A DNA stretch of 64,000 bases, from contig JAPFBE010000003.1 of the NCBI GenBank assembly GCA_034336665.1, positions 16,470,360 through 16,534,359 on the forward strand, given 5' to 3'. The notes beneath the pieces were generated by a model, which saw only the letters and a list, made by a program, of their open reading frames with translations, was not told the DNA's origin and made no database searches. Origin of the DNA: Luscinia megarhynchos (lineage: Eukaryota; Chordata; Aves; Passeriformes; Turdidae). Of the stretch, positions 51,267 to 63,293 are shown in pieces. Every line of letters begins with the position of its first letter. Positions within the stretch are counted from its first letter, which is position 1. A program made the position numbers and the translations under genes.

Positions 51267-54200
51267 AGCCTTGGTCCTAGAGGAAAGTACAGGACACAGG
51301 TTTAGCCCTTTGCAGTGGGTCCTTGGCAGTCACAGTTACTGAGCCCTCCACTGGCAGGACCTTTAGGCTATTTCTTATACTCTGAATACAATGATTTAGG
51401 ATGGGAGCAGTGCTTTCATGGGTATTGACAGCTGAAGAGCACTGCTGCCTATTTGCTCTCTCCCAGTACTGACTGCATTTCTTAAAGCTCCAGCTGTTGG
51501 AAGCAAGGGATTTAAATAAGGGTAAGCTTAGCTTTAATTCAGAAAAATCTGTGGTCAAGAATTAAAAAGGGGCCCTGAGTAAAAATTCAGGGGCCAGAAG
51601 TCACATTAAGCAAACTTCTCAATTTTCAGATCTCACTGTTTTTAAGCTCACCTCATGGTTTTGAAATCTGGGTTCATAAATAGCATTCACTAAGGTTTGT
51701 CACACCTTGGCCAACATGACACACAGAAAGTGAAAATGAAACCCCTTCTAGATAAAATTGTTTTTCCTACTAATTTCTTATGCTTCTAAAGAACTTCTAG
51801 AACTTAATATACTTTTGTCACTTTGTGATGTGCATTGATTTTGCAATTTATTCCACCCAGACAAAGAAAAAATACCAGTCTCTCTGAGTAGTGTGGCTAC
51901 CCTTGACCTGCACAGTTACTGCTTTAAACCTAAAGTACTTGCCTACAGCAAACTTACACATGCAGCAAACGAGCTCACATTTCCCCTGTGCCACCCACTT
52001 CCCATTGCAGTAAAAGATGCATAATGAAACTACTGTCAGAAAGTCACAGCTACAAACAGATACATCTAGGTTGAGGATTAACATAAATAACTTGTGCCCT
52101 TCTAAGAGATGAGGGGATTATATGGTATGCTATTGTGTAGGCATGCATATATCAACCTCATTTCTTTTAGACAAAAGCTAAATTTGAGGCCTGAATTATT
52201 ATTTCTTCCCTAATGATAAAAGACAGCTGCATAAGGCAAAATGTGCAGTATGTCTGAGCACAAAAATGAGTGCAACTCCCAAAAGGCTTTGCAAAATTCA
52301 AAGAAGAGCAATAAATACTCCTGTTTAAGGCAAGTAAAAATTGAGACATCCATTACTTTTATTAGAACCGATTTTGTTATCTCACTCTTCTCCTGCCTTT
52401 GATCTCGCTTCTTCCTGAGACAAAATAGATGAATCTGTTAATGAGACACCTCAGGATGTGAAATTACCTGCAAGATGGTCCTGCTCCTTGGGAGCTTCCC
52501 AAGCCCATGCTCAGTCACCTTTACCATAAATTCCAGAGCATCTCCTGAGCTTGGGATTTGCCTTCTCAGGAGATGCACACAGCAATGCTGTTATCCAAGG
52601 GAGTGGAAATCAAAGAGCACAAGGTCAGAGGACAGTTTTTATCCTTCTGAAGACATCTTTTATTAGCACTGTTTTTCAGGAAGATACAGACTTCCAGTCA
52701 TCTTAGGCCTGCCTCTCACAGAAAAATTTTAATGCAGTTCTCTGAAAAATTCAGTTACAGAATGTATATGCTCTGGGCAAGGTGGTTCACACCTGCACCT
52801 GATGGTTTATAAAAATATTATAACTTTAAAATGATGCTTCAAGTTTGATGCAAACACTGCAAAAAGAGTGAGAGACAGATTCACACTGGCTCTTACAAAC
52901 TTGTATAGTGTTATTTACAAATTCTCAATTCACTAGTATGATCCCACATTCCAGCTGATGTTTGCAGGGCTGCCAGATAAAGGGGAATAAAGAAAATAAG
53001 AGCTATAAACTCCTGGGTGTCATGATGCTGTATTTTACATAGTCACTGCTTTAGAAATGAGATGACAACAAACTGGATTCAATTTGGCTACCTTACTACT
53101 ACTACTACTACAAAAATAAAAAGGTCTCAGAGAGAAGCAACAAAACCAACTAGAGATGAAGAAATGTCTGGAAGAAGATGGGCTGAACAGATGGGAATTC
53201 CTCTGTCTGTACTGGAAAAAAATAACACAGGAAAAGATTAAAAAAATGCATATCAAATAACAAATTGCAAAAGGAAAAGTAAAGCAGAAACTTCTGTAAC
53301 TATGTCTGTATAGATCCTATACTGCTCAGTGTGCACTACAGGTATTTCAAGTTAGGGCATTGAGAAATGACTGTGGTCAGAAGTGAAGCAGAGGCTGGCC
53401 TTGAGCTCACACTTCAGTTTCCAGGGATGCCAGAAGAAAAACCAGCATGTCAGCCAAGGCAGTGGTCACCTAAACTCTATTTGCTGAATTGGTTTTGACA
53501 ACTTTAGGGCTCTTCCTTTTTTCTTTAACACTTTTTAGCACTGCATAATGTCAGAATGACATCTTGAATGAGATGGGCCAACCTGGAGCTACAGCCCTGT
53601 GTGTCCAGAGTTAGTGTTGCTATTAGTCTCAAATATCGTTATTTCTGTAACTTTTCCCAAATTATGTAATGCACTCTCAGGTTTCTGTGCTCAGTTTGAG
53701 CTGAGTGCAGGTTTCCACTGACCATTTCAATATTCAGCTTGCAGAGCTGCATGTCTACAGTAAGACCCTGTCCATCCAGATGATGTGTCAGAGAGGCCCC
53801 TTGCTTCATCACCTGCAACCAAAGCCACTTCTAGAATCAACTAACTCAGAGCAAAGTTGTAAACCCAACCATACATTTGTACAGGAGAACAAAAGATGAG
53901 CCCCCCAGGCTATGGGCTGAAAGCAGGACCAGCCAGTAAGCACCTGTGCTGTGCTCAGCCTTCCCAGTTTGTGCTAAACCAAGCAAGTGCCCAATCTAGA
54001 AAACAAGGCAATGAATCAAACTAGAGAGAAGAGTAATGAACTACAGCTGAGGATCCAACTCATTAAAATATGAATTAGGCTAAATTAGATTTATAACTTA
54101 GGTGGGGGAAATTAAACTGCATTTTTTTTCCTCAGATCAGAGTTTACTTATGGTGGTGAAATTCAGAGCAGGAGGAAGATGCTGCTGGCCTGCCTTCACC

Positions 54201-57200
54201 TCAGCTCCTGCAGTCCAACACTAGCCCTGGAGCCTGCCACACTTGACCCAAACATCCATAACTTGTTTCATAACTTATTTCTCTCACTCTGACATTGATC
54301 CAATGGCTAGCTCTAACTGGAGCATGACATACCTGCAGCAGCAGTTTGAAAGGCTGTACAAATAAATGCATATGTGTTACTATTTTCTCTAATATGAGTG
54401 ATTGGAATAAGTAGATTGTAGTGAAACAGGAAGGTCAGTTCCAAATCAGAGCCCCTAAAAATCCTGGGATGCTTGGATCAAAGTTACCAAGGATTTTTGC
54501 AGCAACAAATTTAAAAAGTGCAGCCCTGAAGAGGTAGCTTCTGAGTAACACAACCAGATATTTGGAGAGCAACCAAAGCAGCAACTTTTTTTTTTTTCTC
54601 TCCTCTCTATGTGGTATGGTACATGCTGGAAACATACCTTTCCCAGGGAGGGTTTTTTAATGCCAGGAGACACTTTGATGAATAGCTTCAAGTGACTGAT
54701 GACTCTGGCAGCACTGGCTTCTTTAGCATCCAAACTGAGACACCCAAAAAGGAGTGGCTTTTCTGATGGTGGAAAATGGTGTCCCCAGTATGACCCACTG
54801 GGGGGGGCAGAGGGGGGCAATTGCTTTTGGAAGGGCACACCTCCTTCACCCAAGGTGATTACTCTGAAGGGAAATTGCTGTAAGAACTCATTAATGAAAC
54901 AGGAAGCCATTATTTCTGACCAAGTGTACAGTGTCCTTTACAAAAAGCATGAGGCTGGAAAACAAACCCAGGTGAGATCATGTGCTGGCCTTTTCCTCTC
55001 AGATCAGAGTGTGAAACCTGCAGTACACAAAGCGTGCTCTGTATCACTCTGCTCAACAGCAGCAACACTGCCTTAACACAACCTAAGCCTCTGACAGACA
55101 GCACAAACGACTGAATTCCTTGAGTGACCTTGGAAGGGAACAGCCATGTATCACATGGCAGCCCTACTGCAAGTGTCCTGCTAGGGAGTGGTCCAGCAGA
55201 GCATTTTTCAGCACGTTATTCTTCGTGTGGGCATGGAGCAGAGTGGTGGAGGCACACTGAATTCCCTGCCACCTCAGGAGCATGATTACTTTTTCTAGAG
55301 TTATCTTTTTCTCCATCATGGTCCTACCAGAGCTGACATACTGCCTCTTTCTCCTCATTCCTCCTCACTGGGCTCTGGATGCCATTTGCTGTCACAGGGC
55401 TGGCATGCTATCACTGCTGTACTCCTGTTGCAATTATGTCAAGATGGACTGGACTGACGCCATCATCGGACCTTTACTAAAAACTTTTCATGCCTTCTTT
55501 CAAGCAACTCTGACTCCTTTCCTCATAGGCAGCTCTACACAGCTCTGACTCCTTCTCTGCTCTCTGCAAGTTCCCTTCTTCCTTCTGCATGACTAGCTAA
55601 CCCCAGCCTATCCCTTTCCCAGCCCCTAACCCTGTCTGTCCCTTGCATAACCACATGTCCCTCACCTGCTCACAGCACAGCCAGCAGACTCCATCCCAGA
55701 CTGCAGCACACTCTGGACCTCCATCCTCATTGGGCGGGCAAGGCTGTTTCCACTTCTCAGCAATCACTACAGCTGTAAATCATTGGGAAAGATTGCCTCC
55801 TGCACTATCCCTACAACCTATCTTCCCACATGCTCCTGCTCATCTCTGGAGGGCAGTGAGGTCCTGGTGGAGGGCCTGTGGCAGTGAGGCATTACCTGCA
55901 CATCTGCCAGCTGTTATACCCATGTTTTATTGAAAACCACAGCGAACTGATGAGCTCCCTACATGAACCAAGGATGGCATGCAAAAAGATGGCATTTATT
56001 TTGGGATCAGCCAAGGCTAAGGAAGCAATCTCCCCCTCTCCCTCCCATCCTCTCTCCCTCCCACAAAAACCAGATTAGATGCAATATATAGCCTTAGTCT
56101 TGTCTAGCCCATCACATTTCTGATGCATAAAGCATCCTCAAAACGTCCTCAGATAAGATATTTTTCCTGCCTCGTGCAATTTAAGTTAACAATCAATAAA
56201 CATAAACCAATCCAGGATTTAACTGGAGATGACTCAGCATGTATTAGGGGGACTACTGGGCTAACACATCTGGAACACAGCTAATGCCAGTGCTTCCAGA
56301 TGTGTGCCCAAAAGGGTGAGTACTGAGGACATGAGAGCCTGCTGCAAGTGGAGCTCACATCCCCAAAGCCTCTGCTCCAAGGTGCATTTCAGGACACTGT
56401 AAAACAGGATGAGCAAGGAGACCATGAGGTGAAGGAGCCCTGATTTAGCTGTGGGCTACAGATACCTAGGGATTCCATTTCTAAGTTAATGTTTCCTTTA
56501 TTCTGCTTTACTACAAAATCCATGTAAACATCCCACTGAAGCAGGCACTCTTGTAAAGCAGCACTATCTTAAAAAACAGGAAAAAAAGGGCCTTTGAAGC
56601 TTCCCCTACTTCTTTTGTTTCCCATTTCAACTAAGAACTTTTCTCTGGAGCAGGAAGATGCATTTTTAATTTTTAAGAAAGATTATTGGAACCATGAGTT
56701 TAAATATGGAGAGCCAATCTAGATTTGCATGAAGGCACCCCAGAGTACCATCTAATTGTAAAAACTAAGAATGGAGGAGCCATCTAAATCCATCCCACTG
56801 CTGATGGAGAATAGCTCCCCACAGGATATTTACAAGTTTTTAACGCCTTGGCCTCGTGCCTCACGTGCACCAGAGACATACTTTTAGGCCCATAAAACAT
56901 CCCTTGTCATGGCTTAATGCTGGAAGAATTAATTTATCACTCATTATTTCCTCTTTTAAAGCTCTGCTCTTTGGATAGCTGTGACATAATTCTTAAAAAT
57001 CACACTAGTTAAAGAGCAGATTATGCTGTCCCCTCTGGCTCCCTGCCCACAAAGGCCAAATATTCAAATGGTTTCCTTTTCCCAGCTTAATTTCAGCTCT
57101 TGCAGCTGACAAGGAGCCAAACCCACTGATCACAGGGATGCTGGGTGGAACACCTGGAGTCCCCTCTCAGGTCCTGCCTGGCCACCCCTCCCACCAAGGG

Positions 57201-57544
57201 TCTGTTGGAGGCTGGGAATGGTTTTTCCTTCACAGTGGTGAAAGAGTGTCCCTGTTTGTGCTAAATCAGGGAGTTATGTCTGAATTCTGCCACAGCAAGG
57301 CCTGACAAAGCAAAGATGAAGTTCTGACTTAACTGGAGCCTAAGGAAATATGATTTCACTTCAAATAAGTCTCTCTCTGTCTCTGTCGTGTACACACAAT
57401 CCCAATGTAAGTGATTCATCTTCCAAAGCTGAAGGTCAGCCATTTCAACATAGTATTTTTTCCACAGGGTGTCACAGTGTCTCCTGGCAGATCTGTACCA
57501 TCAACATCCTAAATAAACCACAAAAGCAAGGCAATTTGAACTCA
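51267..57544. other. Intergenic, no gene seen
   Basis: Contains (ACT)6, a T12 run at 54586..54597, and two G-runs (54800..54807 and 54812..54817). A 151-codon open frame on the minus strand (54455..54910) is unrecognised. Confidence 0.66.
53094..53111. repeat. (ACT)6 microsatellite
   Basis: Six tandem ACT units. Short and unremarkable. Confidence 0.95.
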
Positions 57545-57553
57545 TTGGACGCT

Positions 57554-57559
57554 TTTATT
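57554..57559 (-). terminator. REPS2: Candidate poly(A) signal AATAAA
   Basis: On the minus strand this is AATAAA within cattaaaataaaagcg. A possible CA cleavage site lies about 10 nt downstream, and a T/G-rich element (tgcttttgtggttt) about 30 nt downstream. It sits about 5.0 kb past the REPS2 stop. The assignment rests only on spacing and motif. Confidence 0.28.
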
Positions 57560-58244
57560 TTAATGTAGCACCCAGCTTCATATCACATACATTTTCCAAA
57601 ATTAGATGGGCATAGTATAGAACACTATACATTTTGCAGCTTACCACAGGGACAGTCTGCAGCTGTGAAAACAAATTACTTAAATCTGGCTATCTAATTT
57701 ATAAGTTAAAATTCAAATATATAATAGCCTTGGGGTATTTTTTTAGATTAACAACCATAATGCTTGCAATACAACTTTTTATATCAAAAAATCAGTAACA
57801 GAGTAAAACATAATGCATATGTTCATAGCACATATCAAGATAGCTGAAAAAAGCTTCAAAATACATAATCTCTTTTCAAAGATACTAAATCACTAAGATT
57901 TACTTTTTTTCCTGAAAAAAATATTTTTCTCTTTAGTCAATAAAATATGTGGCTTCATGAACCCATATATTTTCTTGTCAAGAACTGTGTATGCTGAAGA
58001 CTGAAAGACTGATGGTACTGGAAAATGGACATCCCTCATTTTCCAGCTAGCAACTTTTACAGGGTTCCTCCTGATTTAGAAGCTTAGCTGAGAGGAAAGC
58101 AACCTATGCATCTCCAACAGGCAATCTTCACATTATGCCCATCCTAAATGCTTCCTGTGAAGGTTTCCAAATCCCAACCACACCTCTGTGGTCATTTTAC
58201 CATGCACAGCCTCATCACCCTATGCTGGCTGTTGAATCAGAGCT

Positions 58245-58670
58245 GTAGAATCAGAGACTGGTTTGGACTGGAAGGGACCATGAAGATCATCTAATTCCAA
58301 CCCCCTGCTGTGGACAGGGACACCTTTCACTATTCAGGTTGCTCAAAGCCCCATCCACCCTGTCCCTGAGCACTTCGAGGGATGGGGCAGCTGCAGTTTC
58401 TCTGGCCAACCTCTTCCAGTGCCTCACACCTTCACAGTAAAGAGCTTCTTCCTTGTATCTAATCCACACCTGCCTTCTCTCAGTTTGGAAGCCATTCCCC
58501 CTTGTCCTATCACTACATGCTCTTATAGAGTCCCTTTCCAGCTCTCCCTCTAGGTACTGAAAGGTGCTATAAGATCTCCCCAGAGTCTTTCCTTCCCCAG
58601 GGCTGAACAACCTGAACTCAGCCTGTCTTCACAGGAGAGGTGCTCCAGCCCTCTGATCATCTGTCAAGCT
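58245..58670 (-). mobile_element. CR1 3' fragment with ORF2 C-terminus
   Basis: This is a minus-strand CR1 whose end near 58245 reads gtagaatcagagactgg. A reading frame still open over about 100 codons (58610 down to 58287) carries the CR1 blocks SDRTRGNGFQTERRQ, VRHWKRLARE and PSLEVLRDRVD, so this copy is the best preserved in the window. It is 5'-truncated near 58670. It lies within the interval proposed as the REPS2 3' UTR and has the same orientation as that gene. Confidence 0.92.
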
Positions 58671-59285
58671 GGAACTGTCTAGATGATAGCCAAACAAATT
58701 CCTCCTCCTGATGTGGAATTTCCAGCAGGAAAACTACTGCCATGCAGTCTGAAGATAAATATTTTGACTTTAACAGTATATCCAGCAATTTACCAGTAAC
58801 CAGGCTGCCTTGACTAAACACACTTTTGTTACATGATCAAAACTCCCTGGAAGAGCAAACTGAGAACTTTCTGGAAAGAGTTGGTAATGTTTCCACTGCA
58901 TCCTAGTATAATATTAATAACTAGAAGAAGGACATTGATCCTTAAGGATTAATGTGTGTTCACAGGTAGTTTGTTTAATAAAGGAATGACTCAGAAATGG
59001 AAACTGTTTGTCTTGCTTAATTACAGGTCATTATTTATTTTGAAAGGCTCAAATAAAAATGGCTTATCTACAAAGGCAATCAGTCACTACACTTAGCTGG
59101 GCATTTTTCTTTTTTCACCACGGAATTACCAGAGATTGAAACAAATACAGGTATCAGGTGATATGAATGTTAACAGACCATAAAGAAATGCATGAACAGA
59201 AGGAAGACATGTGAGTGCACACTTATACCCACACTGAGGAAGATCCTTATCTGCTCTGCCTAGCCTTTTCCTGTACACAAAAATA

Positions 59286-59291
59286 TTTATT
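59286..59291 (-). terminator. REPS2: Alternative candidate poly(A) signal AATAAA
   Basis: This is minus-strand AATAAA followed within about 15 nt by a T-rich tatttttgtgt stretch. It is 3.3 kb past the REPS2 stop and would give a shorter UTR. Another AATAAA at 59034..59039 lacks an obvious G/T-rich element. Confidence 0.2.
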
Positions 59292-62200
59292 TTCGCACTG
59301 AAAACTTGAAAAGGGGCACCAGGCTCATGGTCAGCATATCCTCTCAGATGCAAGGACGTGTGCTCCTGCTCCCTTTATCCTCTCTTGCTGGGCATGTTGT
59401 GCTCTGCCCAAGTACCTGCAGAAACCACTAAGGACAGTGAGAGCTCATGCATGGGAATGTGATCCCACTCCTTCATCAGGCTGCCAGCTGGGGCAGGCAA
59501 ACCTTACTTGCTGTTCTGGGTCAGGGATGACTGTAGCTCAAGTACCCTGAACATTAAGCCAGTGAGGCCTCCCTTTCTGACCAAATGGTTTCTGGATGTA
59601 GGAGCATCTCCCCTCCAAAGTTTGAGAAAGTAAAGGTTTCTGCAAGAAATTATGATTTTGCTCCAGCCACATTCTTCTAAAGAAAAGGAATTTTGAAGAA
59701 AATCTGTAAAACTGGATTTAGATGTAAATTTGGACCAGCTAGGGACTGTTAACAGCAGCCATGACCATGTCTGCATGGAGCAACTGCCAGAAGCACTGTC
59801 ATAGCTTCAGAGTGCCTTCTCCTCTCCTCAAAATGCTAACAGCTTCCCAAGAACAGACACATTTTTTCATTTTGTGTGGGCTATCAGAAATGCTTAACCA
59901 TCGAGACATACAGAGGACTAACCTCCTACATCATATGTATAACACATTAACTCCTCTCCCTGAATATTTCACTTTACTGATGTGTGAAGTAATGTATCAT
60001 CATCATGGCTGACATCTCACCAAAAAAATACAAATCAACTCACATTCTAGTCATTGAAGCTGAGTGGGGTATTTGATTGCAATGCTGAAAATGGAGGGAT
60101 TGTTAAATACTTTTTATATATTAATCCAGTGGTAAAGTAAAAGCCAAGCAAGTATTTCATCGTTGGCTAAGCAAGTATCATAATTTCCAGTGAATGAAAA
60201 ACTCCTGGATTTTAGAAGGGAGACATTTGAAAAAGACAGTAAAAAGCAGACTCTTCCACTCTTCCTTGAAGAGTGTCTACTCCATTAACAACTCAGGTGA
60301 AATAATTGGGAGATAATTTCGAACAAAGCTCCTAGCAAACATGAAAAATCCTCCACTGCCTCAAAAATGCAACGTGCACACTTCTTTGTAATAATTTAAA
60401 AGCTTTCCTTAAAAAATTACCCATTAAAAACAAGTGTGCTGTATTATTATTTCTTAGTAAGGTCTTATTAACCAAATGACAATCTATGAACTAAAAAGCA
60501 AACAGAGTAAGCACTTAACCTCATTAAATCTCAGGAATGACTCAGTAGTAATATGAACAAATGAAATAAATGATGATAAATTCTCATCAATACCACCATT
60601 AGCAAGAGGGCAGTGGCTCTTTTGCAGATTCCCAGAAAAGCTTGCATTCCTCACATTTTGTCACTGACCAGGAATGACCATCTGACCCCAGCTATGCAAC
60701 AGCCACATGAGAGAAGTCCCAAATCCAGAAGAACAGTTGTTGCTTGTTGACACAGTGATCTTTAGTTGAATCAAAACTAGTGTATTACAAAAACAGACTT
60801 TCAGCACTCTGCCAATGCTTATTTTCCCCCACAGACTTCTGGATTCATGTCCCCCCTCCACACTCCTTTCAGGAAGAGTAGACTGTTTCCTTTAAACACT
60901 TTAAACACTCCCAGTGTTGCCTTGCTTATCTCTCAACAAAACTGTTTGCTGCTCTAGTGCCCTCTGATATCCCATGGCAGCCGTTCCATGACACACCCCA
61001 AGGAGGGGTTACCCAGCTGCTTCCAACCTGCTTCTGCTTCCTCTCAGCCCCAGGGCAATCCTACAGCCACAGGGAGCAAGCACCACACCCACAGGGGTGA
61101 CGAAATTGCTGCACCGTTTCTGCAAGGTGACTACATACACTTAAATCAGGTCACTGAGAGACGTGCAGGGTCGTGTTCAAGGTGCACAACACGTAAGTGG
61201 CATCCCCTTGCAGTAAAGCACACCATACCCATGGTGGGGCAGGGTTGACATTATCATGTCTGAAGTCACCCAGTCCAAGAGTATTTTCCCAAGAAATACA
61301 GCAATGTTCATTAGCCTGCTTCCACTGTAAGACCTGAGACCAAAGCCACCAACTACTGCACCCAGGAAAATTCCCTAATGGATTATTCAGCTGGCCCTGG
61401 ACCAAATGCAGGTTAAAGATTAATCTTTGTTTCTTCGCTTAGAAAATAGATGGGCATTAGCAGCTTTCTCCTATCAGTAGCATCTCCACTGATGTGCAAA
61501 GGAATCTTAACAGAAGCCTGCTGTAAAAGGCAATTACTTCCATCTCACATTTTATAGCCTCATACATAGCACTTCTTCTATCTTCCCTCTTCTGGAAGCA
61601 CAGTTCTTGTACACATCCTTAAATCAGCAGCTATTAAGACAACAAAGCAGACTAATACAAATGTACATAGAAGAGCTTTTATAAAAATGCCCTGAATGCA
61701 TTTTTAACCTTTTGTTAGAAATACACTGTTGGTTAAAGAAAAAAAAAGAAAAGAAAAACAGCTATACACCAGCCATCTCAAACATGCTAAAAGAATGCAG
61801 AGATACTGGTAGTTGCAAGCAAGTGCTCAAATACTGGTGATTAGAAACAGCTGTAGCTCAAAAAGATTTTTTTTTCCTAATTACCAAAATAATTATATTT
61901 TAGTATTTTTTTACTGCTCTCTTATATGACTTGAACTAATAAAATACAAGATCTCTAACATTAAAATACATTCGTGATTGCATAATAAACAGTACTAAGA
62001 AAATAATTATTTGACATGTGATTGAGGATAAAGATTCTGTACATCTTGCAAGTTCTATTCCTATGGTATGTTAAATCCACAGGTACTCTACAATGATACA
62101 ATCCTAGAGCAATCAGTAACATCCAGAAGCACATCTCGGAGGATGAGTTTTCAATTTAAACAAGAATTTGGGAATGCTGTACCTCTTAATGATCAGGGCA

Positions 62201-62557
62201 GGAGGTGCTGCCAAAACACATATAAATCAGGAATTCTTTACATAAATAAAATACTCTCAGGTTATTCATTTCAGTGATAAACTGAACTTACACATTTAAA
62301 CTGCATTTACACATTAGGCTGGGAAAGGGGAGGAAAGAAGGCAAAGCATCCCTCACTCAGAAATATTCCATAGTCAGGTATTTGTTTTCTGTACCTTCCT
62401 CACCTGCAAAGGCAAAATGTGCATAATGGGGTGAAGAGAGAGCCAGCAAGGCCAGTCCTCCCCCCTGCCTTGGCAGAGACCCCTGCTCAGCTGCACAGAA
62501 CTGCTCTCCTTGCAGGGCTGCTGGACGCTGCCCTGCCGTGCTCAGCAGTGCAGGACG

Positions 62558-62626
62558 TCACAGGACGGTGACAGGACGTAGCTGCTCCAGCTGTGTTTCC
62601 AAGGCAATGCGCTCCTTGTGAACCTC
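62558..62626 (-). CDS. REPS2: REPS2 last coding exon with stop codon
   Basis: This 69-nt segment follows a good acceptor (ctctcctcctgcag) and encodes 22 residues, beginning EVHKERIALE and ending LEQLRPVTVL, then TGA at 62558..62560. It continues in phase 0 from the exon ending at 63188, giving the uninterrupted junction QQQLK/EVHKER that I recognise from vertebrate REPS2. The ending PVTVL is the REPS2 ending as I remember it. Together the two exons encode about 57 C-terminal residues of the RALBP1-binding coiled coil. The segment is too short to stand out as an open reading frame, so recognition rests on the peptide, the matched splice sites and the phase. Relative to the remembered human protein there is one substitution (ALENQ to ALETQ). 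The coding end is built from repeated CGTCCTG units that run across the stop codon. The 3' UTR continues towards lower coordinates. Confidence 0.87.
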   Translation of the reverse strand, partial: EVHKERIALETQLEQLRPVTVL

Positions 62627-63187
62627 CTGCAGGAGGAGAGCTCAGTCAGAACTTTTGGGATGCTGGCATGCACCACCCTGCTCCAGGAAAGGGCAGCCAG
62701 GCAGGCTCTCATGAGCTCCCATGGAAGGGCTCCTCCAGGGTCTGCTCCCCATTTGGGCAGGCTCAGAGCCCCAGAGTGAGAGTGCACTTGAACCCCCCCA
62801 AGCCCCAGTGCAAGATGTGCCTGAGGAGGGCCCATCAAGTCTTCTGGTCTCCATAAAAACAGCAGAGCTCTGCCCTATCAGAAAGCTTCCAGACAGCAAT
62901 ACAACTTGAAGGACAAGTTCAGTTTTCTTCTCTTTTGTGAACTTTTTTGTGACAAACTTTTCTGTCTTTTCCTGCTGCAAAACACAGGTAACAGAACTGG
63001 CCTGCTGAAGATGGAAGCAAACAAGACCTGACCCAAGGAACAATGGCAATGTGCTCTCATTAAAAGCTTTCATCTCTGTGTTTATTTCAATTACTGTCCT
63101 ACATTTTGTTCTGATTTCAATACTGCTGGAGGTGACACCTAACTGATTGCAGGGAGCTTTGTCTCTGATTTTCAGTGTGTTCCTTAC
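62627..63187 (-). other. REPS2: Last intron of REPS2
   Basis: This 561-nt intron separates the two REPS2 coding exons. The donor gtaagg is at its high-coordinate end, and a pyrimidine-rich tract with ctgcag is at its low-coordinate end. A tgac-containing stretch about 20 nt before the acceptor could hold the branch point. The intron is odd in one way: the frame entering from the upstream exon stays open for 181 codons and reaches a stop only at 62642..62644, 15 bases before the last exon. No repeat was recognised in it. Confidence 0.82.
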
Positions 63188-63293
63188 CTTCAGCTGCTGC
63201 TGGAGCTCACTGTTCAACCTGGCGAGCACAGCATTGGCTTCTTTGTTTTTTCGTATAGCAGTCTGAATAGCCCTTTTCTGCTTGGAAGACTGT
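63188..63293 (-). CDS. REPS2: REPS2 penultimate coding exon (C-terminal coiled coil)
   Basis: This 106-nt exon encodes one split-codon base followed by 35 residues, starting QSSKQKR and ending NSELQQQLK. From family knowledge, this matches the C-terminus of REPS2/POB1, an EH-domain endocytic adaptor that binds RALBP1 through this end and acts in growth-factor receptor internalisation. In the sequence, the acceptor side reads tctgtctggcag directly before the exon, and the donor reads AAG/gtaagg. The exon starts in phase 2, the last base completing a Lys codon as in the human protein, and ends on a codon boundary. The peptide is rich in Lys, Glu, Gln and Leu with heptad-like spacing, as expected for a coiled coil. 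Compared with the human REPS2 that I remember, the visible change is K to R in SKQKR. REPS1 has a related but different C-terminus, and the gene-poor downstream flank also favours REPS2. The upstream exons lie beyond the right edge. Confidence 0.88.

Larger units (their letters stand above)
57545..62557 (-). other. REPS2: Probable REPS2 3' UTR (extent inferred)
   Basis: The 3' UTR must start at 62557, directly after the TGA. Its end cannot be seen directly. Human REPS2 has a 3' UTR of several kb, and the first ~3.2 kb here contains no minus-strand AATAAA. AATAAA hexamers occur at 59286..59291, 59034..59039 and 57554..57559. The last has the best downstream context, with a T/G-rich stretch about 30 nt beyond it. 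If that end is right, the UTR is about 5.0 kb and contains the CR1 copy at 58245..58670. Much of the span is A/T-rich without recognised exons. The far part could equally be intergenic. Confidence 0.33.

Noticed and set aside
58287..58610. 107-codon minus-strand frame as a host gene
   Set aside because: It carries CR1 ORF2 C-terminal blocks (SDRTRGNGF, LEVLRDRVD), so it is transposon.
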